From the NCBI RefSeq assembly GCF_001184025.1, contig NZ_BBYG01000008.1, forward strand, positions 682,001 to 746,000: a stretch of DNA of 64,000 bases, in the 5' to 3' direction. Shown piece after piece: positions 8,981 through 16,573 of the stretch (position 1 is its first letter; each line of letters opens with the position of its first letter). Below the pieces are notes generated by a model. That model saw only the letters and a program-made list of their open reading frames with translations, searched no databases and was not told the DNA's origin. The translations under genes were made by a program, and so were the position numbers. This DNA comes from Streptomyces maremycinicus (GTDB lineage Bacteria > Actinomycetota > Actinomycetes > Streptomycetales > Streptomycetaceae).

Positions 8981-9327
8981 CGGCAGTACCCCGGCTCGCT
9001 CGCGGCGGCACTGCCGTACAGGTCGCGGAGGTCGTCCAGGACGTAGTGGAGTGTGTGCTGGTCGGTCTGCTCCCACGCGGCCGTGCGCAACTCGGTGATC
9101 AGAAGGTCGACCTGCGCGGTGCGCGGGACGTCCGTGTGGTCCTGAAGGGCACGGGCGAGGGCGCGCAGGGTGTCGGCGAGTTGGACGGGCAGGCCCGTGT
9201 ACTCGTCGAGAAGGGGCTCGACGAGGGCGAGGGCCTCCACGGGGTCAGGGTTCTCGCGCAGGTAGTCGGTGAGGTCCGACAGCGTTTCGCTCAGTGTGTG
9301 GATGGTGTCCGGGGTGAGTGCGGGCAT
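8971..9327 (-). CDS. Small acidic helical protein
   Basis: 118 residues from ATG at 9327: MPALTPDTIHTLSETLSDL, then LVEPLLDEYTGLPVQLADTL and RTAAWEQTDQHTLHYVLDDL. Amphipathic helices and low pI suggest a small partner protein, perhaps of the adjacent DUF317 products, to which it is coupled. Its stop overlaps the next start. It ends EPGYCRCR, with two cysteines instead of the usual Pro/Arg tail. Family not recognised. Confidence 0.65.
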   Translation of the reverse strand: MPALTPDTIHTLSETLSDLTDYLRENPDPVEALALVEPLLDEYTGLPVQLADTLRALARALQDHTDVPRTAQVDLLITELRTAAWEQTDQHTLHYVLDDLRDLYGSAAASEPGYCRCR

Positions 9328-9352
9328 CGGGCTCCTTGGGACGGGCATCGGG

Positions 9353-10156
9353 TCAGCGGCGGGTCCGGGCGCCGCCGGCGTGGATATAGGGACGGGCGGT
9401 GGTGCGCGGCCGTGTGCTTCGGGCGCTGTTGCGGGCCCAGGTGGCGGCGCGGGCGGCCGTGATCCGGGCCTGCTGCCACGCACTGAGCTGGGAGGGCTTG
9501 ACGGAGACCGACCAGGTACGGATCTGCGCGCTCAGCGGCACGCGTCCGCGAGGGCGCATCACGGGATCGGGGCCGCCGAGTTCGGTTGAGAAGGCTTGGA
9601 CCAGGTGCATCGGCGTGTTCGGCGTGAAATTGGCCGTCCATCCGTTGCCCTTCTGGTCCTTCGCTCCGGTCCACCACATCGCCGAGCCGTCGGCGCCCTG
9701 GTGGTACTGCATCCACGCGGTGCCGTCGGGGCTGGTCGCGGTGTAGTGCTCGCCCTCGAAACGCGTGTGCCAGTTCTGCTCCTGCAGGGGCGCCCAGACG
9801 TTGGGGGCGTGGGCGGAGCGGGGTCGGGTGAGGGCGTCGGTCAGGCCGGCGACGATCTCCACCGGGGTCTGTCGGCCCAGGTGCGCCGTCCACTCGCCGT
9901 TGGGGCCGTCCGCTCTGCCGTGGATGGTCCACCCGCCGGGAAGGACATTGGGGTCGTAGGCGACACGGACGGTGCGGTCGGGGCTCTCCATGAGCAGAGG
10001 GCCGTTCGCCTTGGACTTGTCCCGCCATCCCGAGGCGCGCAGGAACTCCGAGACGTGTCGGATGTCGCCGCCGCCGGCGAGGGCGCGGGGCTGGACGAGG
10101 TAGTGCTGCTCGGCCTGTTCGCCTGGCCCCCAGCCCTGCCATTGCTTCTTCTTCAC
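9353..10156 (-). CDS. DUF317-type protein
   Basis: 267 residues from GTG at 10156, overlapping the previous stop as GTGA. It contains YLVQPRALAGGGDIRHVSEF, TPVEIVAGLTDALTRP and NTPMHLVQAFSTELGGPDPV, the two halves of a DUF317 protein, with the WTAHLG/WTANFTP strands well kept. The tail is basic (TTARPYIHAGGARTRR). It belongs to a pair with the small helical gene upstream, an arrangement repeated in this arm. Confidence 0.87.
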   Translation of the reverse strand: MKKKQWQGWGPGEQAEQHYLVQPRALAGGGDIRHVSEFLRASGWRDKSKANGPLLMESPDRTVRVAYDPNVLPGGWTIHGRADGPNGEWTAHLGRQTPVEIVAGLTDALTRPRSAHAPNVWAPLQEQNWHTRFEGEHYTATSPDGTAWMQYHQGADGSAMWWTGAKDQKGNGWTANFTPNTPMHLVQAFSTELGGPDPVMRPRGRVPLSAQIRTWSVSVKPSQLSAWQQARITAARAATWARNSARSTRPRTTARPYIHAGGARTRR

Positions 10157-10536
10157 CGGTGCCGCCGGACGACGAGCGGTGAGGGTGCCGGGGGCTTCGG
10201 CGCGGTGGTGGCGGGCTGGGTGCCGACGTGCCGGAGGGTGTCTTTGTGTTCGTCCAGGTCGAGGGTGATGTCGTGCAGTTCGTTCGAGGCGCGGCCCAGG
10301 GCGAGCCACACCTCCGCGGGGAGAGCGCCTCGTTCGGCCTGGTCCTTGGCGAACATGCTGCCGGTGGCGACGAGGTGGGTGATGCTGCCGAGGACTCCGG
10401 CGTCCGGGTCTAGGACGCGGGCGATGACCTGCGCGGCCTGGGGCGGGGGAAGTTGAGAGAGGTGGTCGGCGAGCTGGCCGAGTTGTCGGGTGATCTCGTC
10501 GGCCAGTTTCACCGGGTAGGGGGCGGGGTGGGTCAT
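10153..10536 (-). CDS. Small helical protein coupled to DUF317 gene
   Basis: 127 residues: KLADEITRQLGQLADHLSQL, GVLGSITHLVATGSMF, ALGRASNELHDITLDLDEHK, then a tail ending SPLVVRRHR. All-helical and probably soluble. The stop and the next start share bases. ATG is preceded by GGAGG. The sequence resembles the small helical proteins at 40.05-41.39 kb in composition only. Function unknown. Confidence 0.75.
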   Translation of the reverse strand: MTHPAPYPVKLADEITRQLGQLADHLSQLPPPQAAQVIARVLDPDAGVLGSITHLVATGSMFAKDQAERGALPAEVWLALGRASNELHDITLDLDEHKDTLRHVGTQPATTAPKPPAPSPLVVRRHR

Positions 10537-10558
10537 GCTCCTCCGGGTCGGTGGACGG

Positions 10559-10744
10559 TCAGTGGTGGTGGCGGTGGCCGACGCGCTGCGTCTCGGCGAG
10601 GACGGCCTCCGGGCGGGCGCTGGCGAGCGGGGAGGCGCGGTCGGGGCCGGTCGGGATGCAGGCGCGCAGGTAGCGGCGGAACAGCGCGGTCGCGAGTCGA
10701 GGTTTGAGCCGGTGGCTGATCGGTGGGGGTGTGCGGGCTGCTAC
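10559..10744 (-). CDS. Possible small basic protein
   Basis: A minus-strand reading of about 61 codons fills an otherwise empty 270-base gap: RLKPRLATALFRRYLRAC, then PTGPDRASPLASARPEAVLA and a stop after four histidines. GGAG lies six bases before GTA at 10744, which is not a standard start; no NTG codon is in frame. Codon use looks coding, and a strong ribosome site for the next gene follows the stop. Uncertain. Confidence 0.35.
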   Translation of the reverse strand, partial: VAARTPPPISHRLKPRLATALFRRYLRACIPTGPDRASPLASARPEAVLAETQRVGHRHHH

Positions 10745-10812
10745 AGGTTTCTCCGGGGATCGGGCGGTGCGGTGGTCGGCCCCGGCGTGGTGCCGGGGCC
10801 GCCCGGGTGGCC

Positions 10813-11220
10813 TTACGGGGTGCGGCGGGCTGGAGCGGGGCGCGAGGGGGAGCTGGCCGGTGCCGGCTGCTGCGCGGCAGGGCGGGCCGCACGGGTGCGG
10901 ACGTCGTGTACGGCCTGCCGGTAGGTGGCTTCGTCGAAGACGTCGGGCGTGCAGTTGACCTCGTACCCGGCCAGGAGCAGGGCGGGGATGGCGCGGGTCG
11001 CCAGGTGCTTCTGCTCGTCGGCATCGAGGTGTTCGGGCACGGTGTGCCAGATGTACAGCGGCGCGCCCGTGGGGTATTCGTGGCGTTCGAGGCCGAGCTG
11101 TTCCAGCAGGCCGTGGAGTTTGGCGGGGGCGCCGGTGGGGGTGTCGGCGTGGATGGTGGTCGTCAGGGCCTTGATGTAGATCTCGACGTCCGTGCCGTAT
11201 TCGTCGGCCAGGTTGGCGAT
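10813..11220 (-). CDS. GF-module protein
   Basis: About 135 residues. EKHIANLADEYGTDVEIYIK leads into the recurring module AKLHGLLEQLGLERHEYPTG...IPALLLAGYEVNCTPD, then a Pro/Arg tail (PAPARRTP). No NTG start is in frame. ATC at 11220 sits eight bases after GGAG. Alternatively, one extra base in the four-G run at 11233-11236 would put TTG at 11240 in frame, overlapping the previous stop as in many neighbours. Function unknown. Confidence 0.6.
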   Translation of the reverse strand: MANLADEYGTDVEIYIKALTTTIHADTPTGAPAKLHGLLEQLGLERHEYPTGAPLYIWHTVPEHLDADEQKHLATRAIPALLLAGYEVNCTPDVFDEATYRQAVHDVRTRAARPAAQQPAPASSPSRPAPARRTP

Positions 11221-11236
11221 GTGTTTCTCTCCGGGG

Positions 11237-11884
11237 TCAACGGCGGCGGGAGGCCGGGGGCTGGGCGTTGCTCGGAGGCGGTGTGGGGGCCGCCGGTTGC
11301 GGAGCGCGGGCGGCGTGGTTGCGGGCGTGGAGGATCACGTGCGCGGCCTGGCTCAGGGAGCTGGTGGTGTCCCCGAGCCGTGCGAGGGGTTCGGGGACAC
11401 CGCCGGGGGCAGCCCGCTGGAGGTCACTGGCGGCGATCCAGCACCGGACGACCACTTCCCTGGTGAGGGGCAGCAGCCCGTTGACCGGGGCCGCGATCTC
11501 GGTCAGCACCTCGGCCACCGCACTGCTGGTCCTGGCGGCCGAGGCCCGCTCGGCGAGCTGGGCGAGGTAGCGCAGGGCCGCTTCATGTTCGCTGTCCGGC
11601 GTGGCCAGCGCGTTCAGAGCGGGGTCGAGGTGGACGCTGTGACCGGCGGCGAGCAGGGCATGCGAGGCGGTGGTCGCCTTCAGGCGCTGCTGCTCGACCG
11701 GCAGGCCGTGCGGAAGTCGGTGGTAATCACCGCGCGGTCCGGGGACGGAGAGAAAACCGCCGGTTCGCTGGAGGATGTCCGCCGCCTTCTCGGTGCCGCC
11801 GATGGCGACGACCAGGTCGGTACGCGGGTCCTTAGTGATGGTGACGTACTCCAGCACCCAGAACTCGGGCTCCGTCTGCTTCAT
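11237..11884 (-). CDS. GF-module protein with helical C-terminal domain
   Basis: 215 residues. Residues 10-85 carry the module: ITKDPRTDLVVAIGGTEKAA, ILQRTGGFLSVPGP, YHRLPHGLP, ASHALLAAGHSVHLDPAL. Residues 90-185 are helical (LTEIAAPVNGLLPLTREVVV). It ends PPPSNAQPPASRRR. ATG overlaps the upstream stop (ATGA). Similar in design to the gene at 12.66-13.36 kb, which also pairs the module with a helical half. Confidence 0.7.
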   Translation of the reverse strand: MKQTEPEFWVLEYVTITKDPRTDLVVAIGGTEKAADILQRTGGFLSVPGPRGDYHRLPHGLPVEQQRLKATTASHALLAAGHSVHLDPALNALATPDSEHEAALRYLAQLAERASAARTSSAVAEVLTEIAAPVNGLLPLTREVVVRCWIAASDLQRAAPGGVPEPLARLGDTTSSLSQAAHVILHARNHAARAPQPAAPTPPPSNAQPPASRRR

Positions 11885-12639
11885 CGAGCCCTGGCGGTCG
11901 GATTACGGTTGCTTGCCGGGGAGGGCGGCATGGAGGCTGGGGCGGAGGTGGGCGCGGTCCGGCCTGCGGGGTGCTGGAGGGCGGTGCCGATGCCGAGGGC
12001 GTCGAGCTGAGGGCCGATCTCGCGCAGGGCGCGTGCCTGCGCCCTGGTGTCGCCGCCGCTGAGGCGGTAGGTGCCGCTCTGCGGGTCCTGGACAAAGCCG
12101 TTGGAGACGAGGATCGCGCCGGCACGGTCATCGACGGGGGCGGTGGCGACGCTGCCGTCTGGCTGCCAGGTCAGGACGACCCGGTCCGGCTGGGAGGGCT
12201 GGATGCCGCCCAGGGCGTTGTGCCGGACCTGGGCGAGCGCGCTGTCGTAGCGGGCGAGCAGGTCGCCGGCGACGTGCTCGGCGCTCAGGAACGGGTCGTC
12301 CGCCAGGGCGATGCCGTTGGGCTCGGGGACGGCGCGGTACGCCTCGTCGGGCAGGGCGCGCGGGGCGACGGCGGCGATGAGGAAGCCGTCGCGTTCGTCG
12401 TGCCGGTCGAGAAGGACGAGTTGGGCGCCGTCGGGGCGGCTCAGGACGGCTGCCTGCTGGAGCGGGTGCTCGGCGAGTGAGGCGGCGACCAGGTCCAGGT
12501 CCCAGATGCGGTCAGCCAGTTCGGCGAGGTCGTCTTTGTCCTCCGGCGGGAGGTGAGTGCTGGTCCAGATGTCGGGGAGTTCGCCGGCGAGGACGTCGGC
12601 GTACGAGGCGAGGCGCTCGGAGGTGTCGTGGTCGTGCAT
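11881..12639 (-). CDS. Two-domain protein: LP-WD domain then GF-module
   Basis: 252 residues from ATG at 12639 (AAGGA upstream). Residues 15-142 form a domain with LAGELPDIW, RIWDLDL, GAQLVLLDR, PEPNGIALADDP and RYDSALAQVRHNA. Residues 152-225 hold the GF-module (VVLTWQPDGSVATA, AILVSNGF, TYRLSGG, LDALGIGTAL). The protein at 22.48 kb has the same order; those at 18.26 and 23.16 kb have the reverse order. Tail ends RNPTARAR. Not a family I can name. Confidence 0.7.
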   Translation of the reverse strand: MHDHDTSERLASYADVLAGELPDIWTSTHLPPEDKDDLAELADRIWDLDLVAASLAEHPLQQAAVLSRPDGAQLVLLDRHDERDGFLIAAVAPRALPDEAYRAVPEPNGIALADDPFLSAEHVAGDLLARYDSALAQVRHNALGGIQPSQPDRVVLTWQPDGSVATAPVDDRAGAILVSNGFVQDPQSGTYRLSGGDTRAQARALREIGPQLDALGIGTALQHPAGRTAPTSAPASMPPSPASNRNPTARAR

Positions 12640-12662
12640 GGTGTCCTTGGGCGAGGTGGGGG

Positions 12663-13358
12663 TCAGCGGCGCAGTCCGGCGGCTACCGATGGCGGCGGTG
12701 TGGGGAGCGTGCGCAGCGGGGGCGGGCAGGCGCACACGGCGGAGCGCTCGCGTTCGGTGGCGGGGACCTCTTGGGTGCAGGTGCTGCGCCCGGGGTGAGG
12801 GGCGTGCCGGTCGGCGAGAGCGTTGCGGGTGTCGGCGAGGTCGGTGCGGATGATGTGGAGGTGCTCGTCGGCGAGGTAGCGCAGCCGCCGGGCGATGTAG
12901 GGGTCGGCCGCTTGGCCGAGTCCGTCGTGGAAGTCGGCGGTGGCGGTGAGGACATCGCCCAGAGCGGCGAGGATGCCGTCGTGGGCGGCGGTCAACTCGA
13001 TCAGTGCGTCGGCCGCCTCTTCCGTGGTGGTGGCTTCGCGTATTCGCTCGGCGAGGTGGGCGACGGAGGAGCCCAGCGGCAGGTAACTGGCCGGGCGGCA
13101 GTCGGTGTCGAAGTCTGTGTCGCAGTCGACGTGGTATCCGGCGGCCCGGAGGCGGGCGACGGCGTCGGTGGCGAGATCGGACTCGTCGTCCTTGGTGAGG
13201 CAGGTGGGGGCGCGGTGGTAGGTCTCGTGGACGCGGACGACGGCGATGAAACCCGCGCGCTGCAGGACGCTGTGCGCCTCGGAGTCCCCGCCGCGGGCGA
13301 GGAGTTCGTCGGAGTGCGGGTCACGGCAGATGTCCAGGAAACGGTCGGCAAGAGGCAA
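12663..13358 (-). CDS. GF-module protein with helical domain
   Basis: 231 residues from TTG at 13358 with GGAG upstream. N-terminal module: FLDICRDPHSDELLARGGDS, AHSVLQRAGFIAVV, YHRAP, VARLRAAGYHVDCDTD. Residues 85-180 are helical (IELTAAHDGILAALGDVLTA, RYLADEHLHIIRTDLADTR). The remainder is Pro/Arg-rich with several cysteines, ending SVAAGLRR. Predicted cytoplasmic. Confidence 0.7.
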   Translation of the reverse strand: MPLADRFLDICRDPHSDELLARGGDSEAHSVLQRAGFIAVVRVHETYHRAPTCLTKDDESDLATDAVARLRAAGYHVDCDTDFDTDCRPASYLPLGSSVAHLAERIREATTTEEAADALIELTAAHDGILAALGDVLTATADFHDGLGQAADPYIARRLRYLADEHLHIIRTDLADTRNALADRHAPHPGRSTCTQEVPATERERSAVCACPPPLRTLPTPPPSVAAGLRR

Positions 13359-13371
13359 AGAGACGTTTCTC

Positions 13372-14217
13372 CTACGGCGATCGATGGGCGGTGCGCCGGA
13401 CGGCGGGCGGTACGGCGGCGACCCGCGGCTGGACCAGCTGCGCGGCGGTACTGTCCAGGTCCTGCTGGATGGCGTGGAGGCGGCGGGCGATCAGCTCCAG
13501 ACGGTGCGCCGCGTCGTTGCCGGCGCCGCCGGGCTGGCGGGCGATCCGGTGCGCGCTGTGCTCGACGAGTCCGCGGACCGTGGCCAGCGGACCGACTTGC
13601 TCATCGGCGAGCTGCGTTAGGACGATCGCCAGCTGGGCCGATGCCGTGGGCGCCGGCCGGATGGAGAGCCGCGCCGTGGGGCCGGTGCGGACGGGGATCA
13701 GGCGGAGGTCCTGCTCGATGCGGCGCGCCTCGTCCGACAGGCGCCGGAGGATGTCCGTGGGCGGGGCGTGCCACGCACCGTCGAGGTGGATCAGGTTGGC
13801 GATCAGGTCGAGGCGTCCGGGCTGGGCGTGAACGGCGATCCAGCGGCAGCCGTGCTCTTTGCCGGGAATCTCGATGCCGGCGGCCCGCGCGAGCCGGTGG
13901 GCAGCTTCGGCCCACTCGGGGCCGGTCAGCTCCCGGTCGTCCGGGTGAAGTCGGACGTCGAGGTGGAGGATCGCCCGCCGGTCGTCGTCCGGGCTGGCGG
14001 CGAACGGGTGCTCCAGGTAAGGATCTTCGAGGTGCTCGGCCCACTGGACGGACGTCCAGGTCCTCTGCTCGTCGTCCAGGCTGAAGTAATCCAGGCCCGG
14101 CCAGTGGGCGACGACCGTGTACTCCGTCAGGCCCTCGTTCGGCGAGACCGGACGCCCGAGTGCCTCGGCGAGCGGGTCGTGCGGCGTGTAGGTCCGCTCG
14201 TGGATGCCGGGGATCAC
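13372..14217 (-). CDS. Relaxase-like protein lacking the catalytic histidines
   Basis: 281 residues, similar to the N-terminal half of the relaxase at 61.1-62.9 kb. Shared elements: MIPGIHER versus MIPQVHKQ, LHLDVRLHPDDRELTGPEWA versus HCSVRAAPNDPILTDDQWAD, and GCRWIAV versus GCRWAAV. Where the relaxase has HADDHIHIVATL (metal-binding His), this protein has AQPGRLDLIANL, with R136 and D138 in the H-x-H positions. It is therefore probably not a nickase; a binding or regulatory role at oriT is possible. ATG overlaps the upstream stop. Tail ends RRTAHRSP. Confidence 0.7.
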   Translation of the reverse strand: MIPGIHERTYTPHDPLAEALGRPVSPNEGLTEYTVVAHWPGLDYFSLDDEQRTWTSVQWAEHLEDPYLEHPFAASPDDDRRAILHLDVRLHPDDRELTGPEWAEAAHRLARAAGIEIPGKEHGCRWIAVHAQPGRLDLIANLIHLDGAWHAPPTDILRRLSDEARRIEQDLRLIPVRTGPTARLSIRPAPTASAQLAIVLTQLADEQVGPLATVRGLVEHSAHRIARQPGGAGNDAAHRLELIARRLHAIQQDLDSTAAQLVQPRVAAVPPAVRRTAHRSP

Positions 14218-14639
14218 CGGCCGCCCCGGATGTCGGCGATGTGCACCAACTGGTTGAGGGCGGTGGTGGTGTACCAGCCGCAGTCGATCAGCTCGTTGCG
14301 GTCGGCGTACCGCGGAAGGAGAGCGTCTTCCATGGCCCGCAGGTAGATCAGGCAGTCCGGGCAGCGGCGCGAGAGGTGCACGAGGTAGCGGGGGTGGCCG
14401 GTGACGTAGGACTGGGCGCCGCCGGTCGCATCACGCAGCCGCCATCCGTCCTCGTCGGTCGGGGTGTGCCAGGACGGGGCGACGACGCGCATCGCGTCGC
14501 CCCACAGTTCCCCGCCGGCCACCCCCTTCAGGACGACGACGGTGTCGCCGGCCTGGAAGTGCTGGTGGGTGATGTCCCGGTCGGGGGTGAGCGGGTCGGG
14601 CGTCGGCGCGAAGGCCGAAGTGGGCGGGGGCTGGGACAT
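14214..14639 (-). CDS. Unknown protein, first gene after the left operator
   Basis: 141 residues from ATG at 14639, preceded by GGAAGGAA. Contains FQAGDTVVVLKGVAGGELWG, WRLRDATGGAQSYVTGHPR and two cysteines in RRCPDCLIYLRAMEDALLPR, suggesting a small beta-barrel half and a metal or disulfide site. It lies immediately downstream of the palindromic promoter element at 14.69 kb, so it probably heads a transcription unit running left. Family not recognised; ends ADIRGGR. Confidence 0.65.
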   Translation of the reverse strand: MSQPPPTSAFAPTPDPLTPDRDITHQHFQAGDTVVVLKGVAGGELWGDAMRVVAPSWHTPTDEDGWRLRDATGGAQSYVTGHPRYLVHLSRRCPDCLIYLRAMEDALLPRYADRNELIDCGWYTTTALNQLVHIADIRGGR

Positions 14640-14683
14640 GCGGTTCCTTCCACGCAATCGGTGGCGGGGTGGGAGGAACAATG

Positions 14684-14730
14684 GTCCGGAGGAACGCCGG
14701 TTTGGCTAACCGGCGTTTCCCGGCTATGTT
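14684..14730 (-). promoter_or_regulatory. Palindromic operator/promoter element, left copy
   Basis: A perfect inverted repeat of 8-bp arms (CGCCGGTT / AACCGGCG, five-base spacer, 14695-14715) lies in a 47-bp block matching 39471-39517 at 41 of 47 positions once reverse-complemented, with identical spacing. Outside the palindrome, AACATAGCCG and CTCCGGAC are conserved. It sits about 55 bases upstream of a gene start, consistent with a repressor or activator site. Confidence 0.75.
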
Positions 14731-14739
14731 CCCCCGCCG

Positions 14740-15237
14740 TCAGCGGAACGGGTTCTCCGTACCGCGGTCGTTCTCGCCTGCAGCGTCGAGGAGTTCGAGC
14801 ACGTCGGTGCCTTCGGCGTCGCGCTGGTCAATCCACCATCCGGCGCGGGTGATGGCGCGGGCCTTCTCCTCCAGCTCCGCCCAGTCCGCCTCGTCCCAGG
14901 TCCCTTCCACGACCAGCGCGGTGTGCGCGGCCGTCATCAGTTGGTGGCGGGAGCGCTCGCCCCAGTCCAGGGCCTTGGCCGGGCCTTCCAACTGCGGCAT
15001 GTCGAACTGCTTCGCCCACGCGACGGCAGCCTCCTGCTCCGCGGCGCGCTTGGCCGCGAGCCACTCCTCCTTGGACTCGGTGTCGGCGTCGCGCGCCGCC
15101 TTCCAGCAGTCGGAGCAGTCCTTGGCCGAGAGCCAGCGGGCGAACCCTGCCCGTTTGTCGGCAGGACGGCCGGACAGGTCATGAACTACCTGGTGGGAGC
15201 AGGTGTGCTCCACGGTCCAATGCGTACGGACGGCCAT
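14740..15237 (-). CDS. Unknown protein with Cys/His pairs
   Basis: 165 residues. CSHQ at 13 and CSDCW at 41-45 could form a zinc site close to the N terminus. A long charged helix follows (KEEWLAAKRAAEQEAAVAWA) and then WDEADWAELEEKARAITRAG. Soluble, acidic C terminus without the Arg tail (ends GTENPFR). ATG at 15237 follows GGAG. It ends just before the left operator. Possibly nucleic-acid binding; not a family I can name. Confidence 0.65.
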   Translation of the reverse strand: MAVRTHWTVEHTCSHQVVHDLSGRPADKRAGFARWLSAKDCSDCWKAARDADTESKEEWLAAKRAAEQEAAVAWAKQFDMPQLEGPAKALDWGERSRHQLMTAAHTALVVEGTWDEADWAELEEKARAITRAGWWIDQRDAEGTDVLELLDAAGENDRGTENPFR

Positions 15238-15286
15238 AAATGGATCTCCTCAAAAGGGGTTGGTAAGTAGTGGGGTTGCGCCCTGA

Positions 15287-16555
15287 TCAGGGCGTCTTGT
15301 GTCGGCCTCGGGGGGGGCGGCGGTGCCGGCCGCGCGGCGGCTGTCCGGTGGGGCCGAGACGTCGGCGCGCGGCGAGAAGGACGATGAGAGCGAAGGCCGC
15401 GCCGGCGGCGGGGAGCGCTGCGCTGGCCAGGGGCTGCTCGGCGAGGCGTCCAGCGACGGCGGTGCCGACGGACTGCCAGGCGCCGATCGAGCGGATCAGC
15501 CACGCGTACGCCTCGCTGGTGCGGCCTGCGGGGGTGAGGGCGTCGGTGGTGACGTAGGCGCAGGCGACCACGATGGTCAGGAACGCACCGGGCACGGTGA
15601 CCGCGGCGGTGGCCGCATACGGGGCCGGAAGGGCAAGGAGCGGGAGCCACCCGGCCAGGAAGGCGGCTGTGGCGATGATCAGTCGCCTGGTGGTGGTGCC
15701 GGTCCAGGTGCGGCTTCCGTAGATGAGGCCGCCGAGGAAGGCGCCGGTGGAGAACGCGGCGGGGATGATGCCCGAGAGCATGTCCTGGTGGTGGTGCTCG
15801 GCCATGGAGATGGACCACACATTCATGGCTCCGATCGCGAACCCGATGCCGGTGAGGGAGACGAACAGCAGCAACGCGGCAGGGGTGGCCAACTGCCGAG
15901 CCGGGGCCGTGTCCTGCCCCACGAACGGTTCGGGTCGCCAGCGTCGCGACGGCGGAGCGAGGGCGACCGCGGCGGTGCCGGCCAGGCCGAGGGCTGCGGT
16001 GACGGCGAGCGCGACGGCGGGGTTGTACGCGGAGGCGAGCGCGGCCACGAGCAGGGGGCCGACGATGTACAGCAGGCCCTGCGTGCCGGTGTCGAGCGCG
16101 AGCGCGGCGTGCCGCAGCCGAGGGTCTGGCAGCACGCTCGGCCACAGCGCCCGGAGTCCGGCCTCCAGGGGAGGCGTGGTCAGGCCGCCGGCGACGACGA
16201 TGGCCGTGGCGAGGCCCGGTCCGCCGTACGGTCCGGCCAGGGGCAGAGCCACCAGGAGGGCCGAGTTGAGCAGGGCGGCCGGAAGGTGCACCGCGCTCTG
16301 GCCGTGGCGGTCCATGAGGCGTCCCTTGACCGGCTGGGCCAGCGCGGAGGACAGCCCGTACAGGGCGCTGAGCAGCCCGCCGAAGGCGATGCTGCTGCCG
16401 CTCGCGGTGGCCCACAGAAGGATGGCGACGGGCGCCATGCCGTTGGGAAGTCGGCCGGTGAGGGTGCCGACGAGGAGGCGGGCGACGTACGGGCTGCCCA
16501 GCACCGCGCCGTAGGAGATGCGCGGGGCCGGGGCCGGGGATGCGGTCAGGGACAA
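15287..16555 (-). CDS. MFS transporter
   Basis: 422 residues with about 12 hydrophobic segments in two six-helix halves, and the charged cytoplasmic loop KGRLMDRHGQ after helix 2, typical of major facilitator exporters. Probably drug or metabolite efflux across the plasma membrane; substrate unknown. The C terminus is a basic extension (PRGRHRRPPRGRHKTP). Similar in design to the two MFS genes of the right arm. Confidence 0.85.
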   Translation of the reverse strand: MSLTASPAPAPRISYGAVLGSPYVARLLVGTLTGRLPNGMAPVAILLWATASGSSIAFGGLLSALYGLSSALAQPVKGRLMDRHGQSAVHLPAALLNSALLVALPLAGPYGGPGLATAIVVAGGLTTPPLEAGLRALWPSVLPDPRLRHAALALDTGTQGLLYIVGPLLVAALASAYNPAVALAVTAALGLAGTAAVALAPPSRRWRPEPFVGQDTAPARQLATPAALLLFVSLTGIGFAIGAMNVWSISMAEHHHQDMLSGIIPAAFSTGAFLGGLIYGSRTWTGTTTRRLIIATAAFLAGWLPLLALPAPYAATAAVTVPGAFLTIVVACAYVTTDALTPAGRTSEAYAWLIRSIGAWQSVGTAVAGRLAEQPLASAALPAAGAAFALIVLLAARRRLGPTGQPPRGRHRRPPRGRHKTP

Positions 16556-16573
16556 CGGGTGCTTTGTCGGTGC

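Noticed and set aside
10533..11024. 163-codon minus-strand ORF
   Set aside because: Pro/Arg/Ser-only composition; the real frames in this stretch are the GF-module gene and a possible small basic gene.
12477..14084. 535-codon plus-strand ORF
   Set aside because: Covers three minus-strand genes with coupled starts; low-complexity Arg/Gly text.
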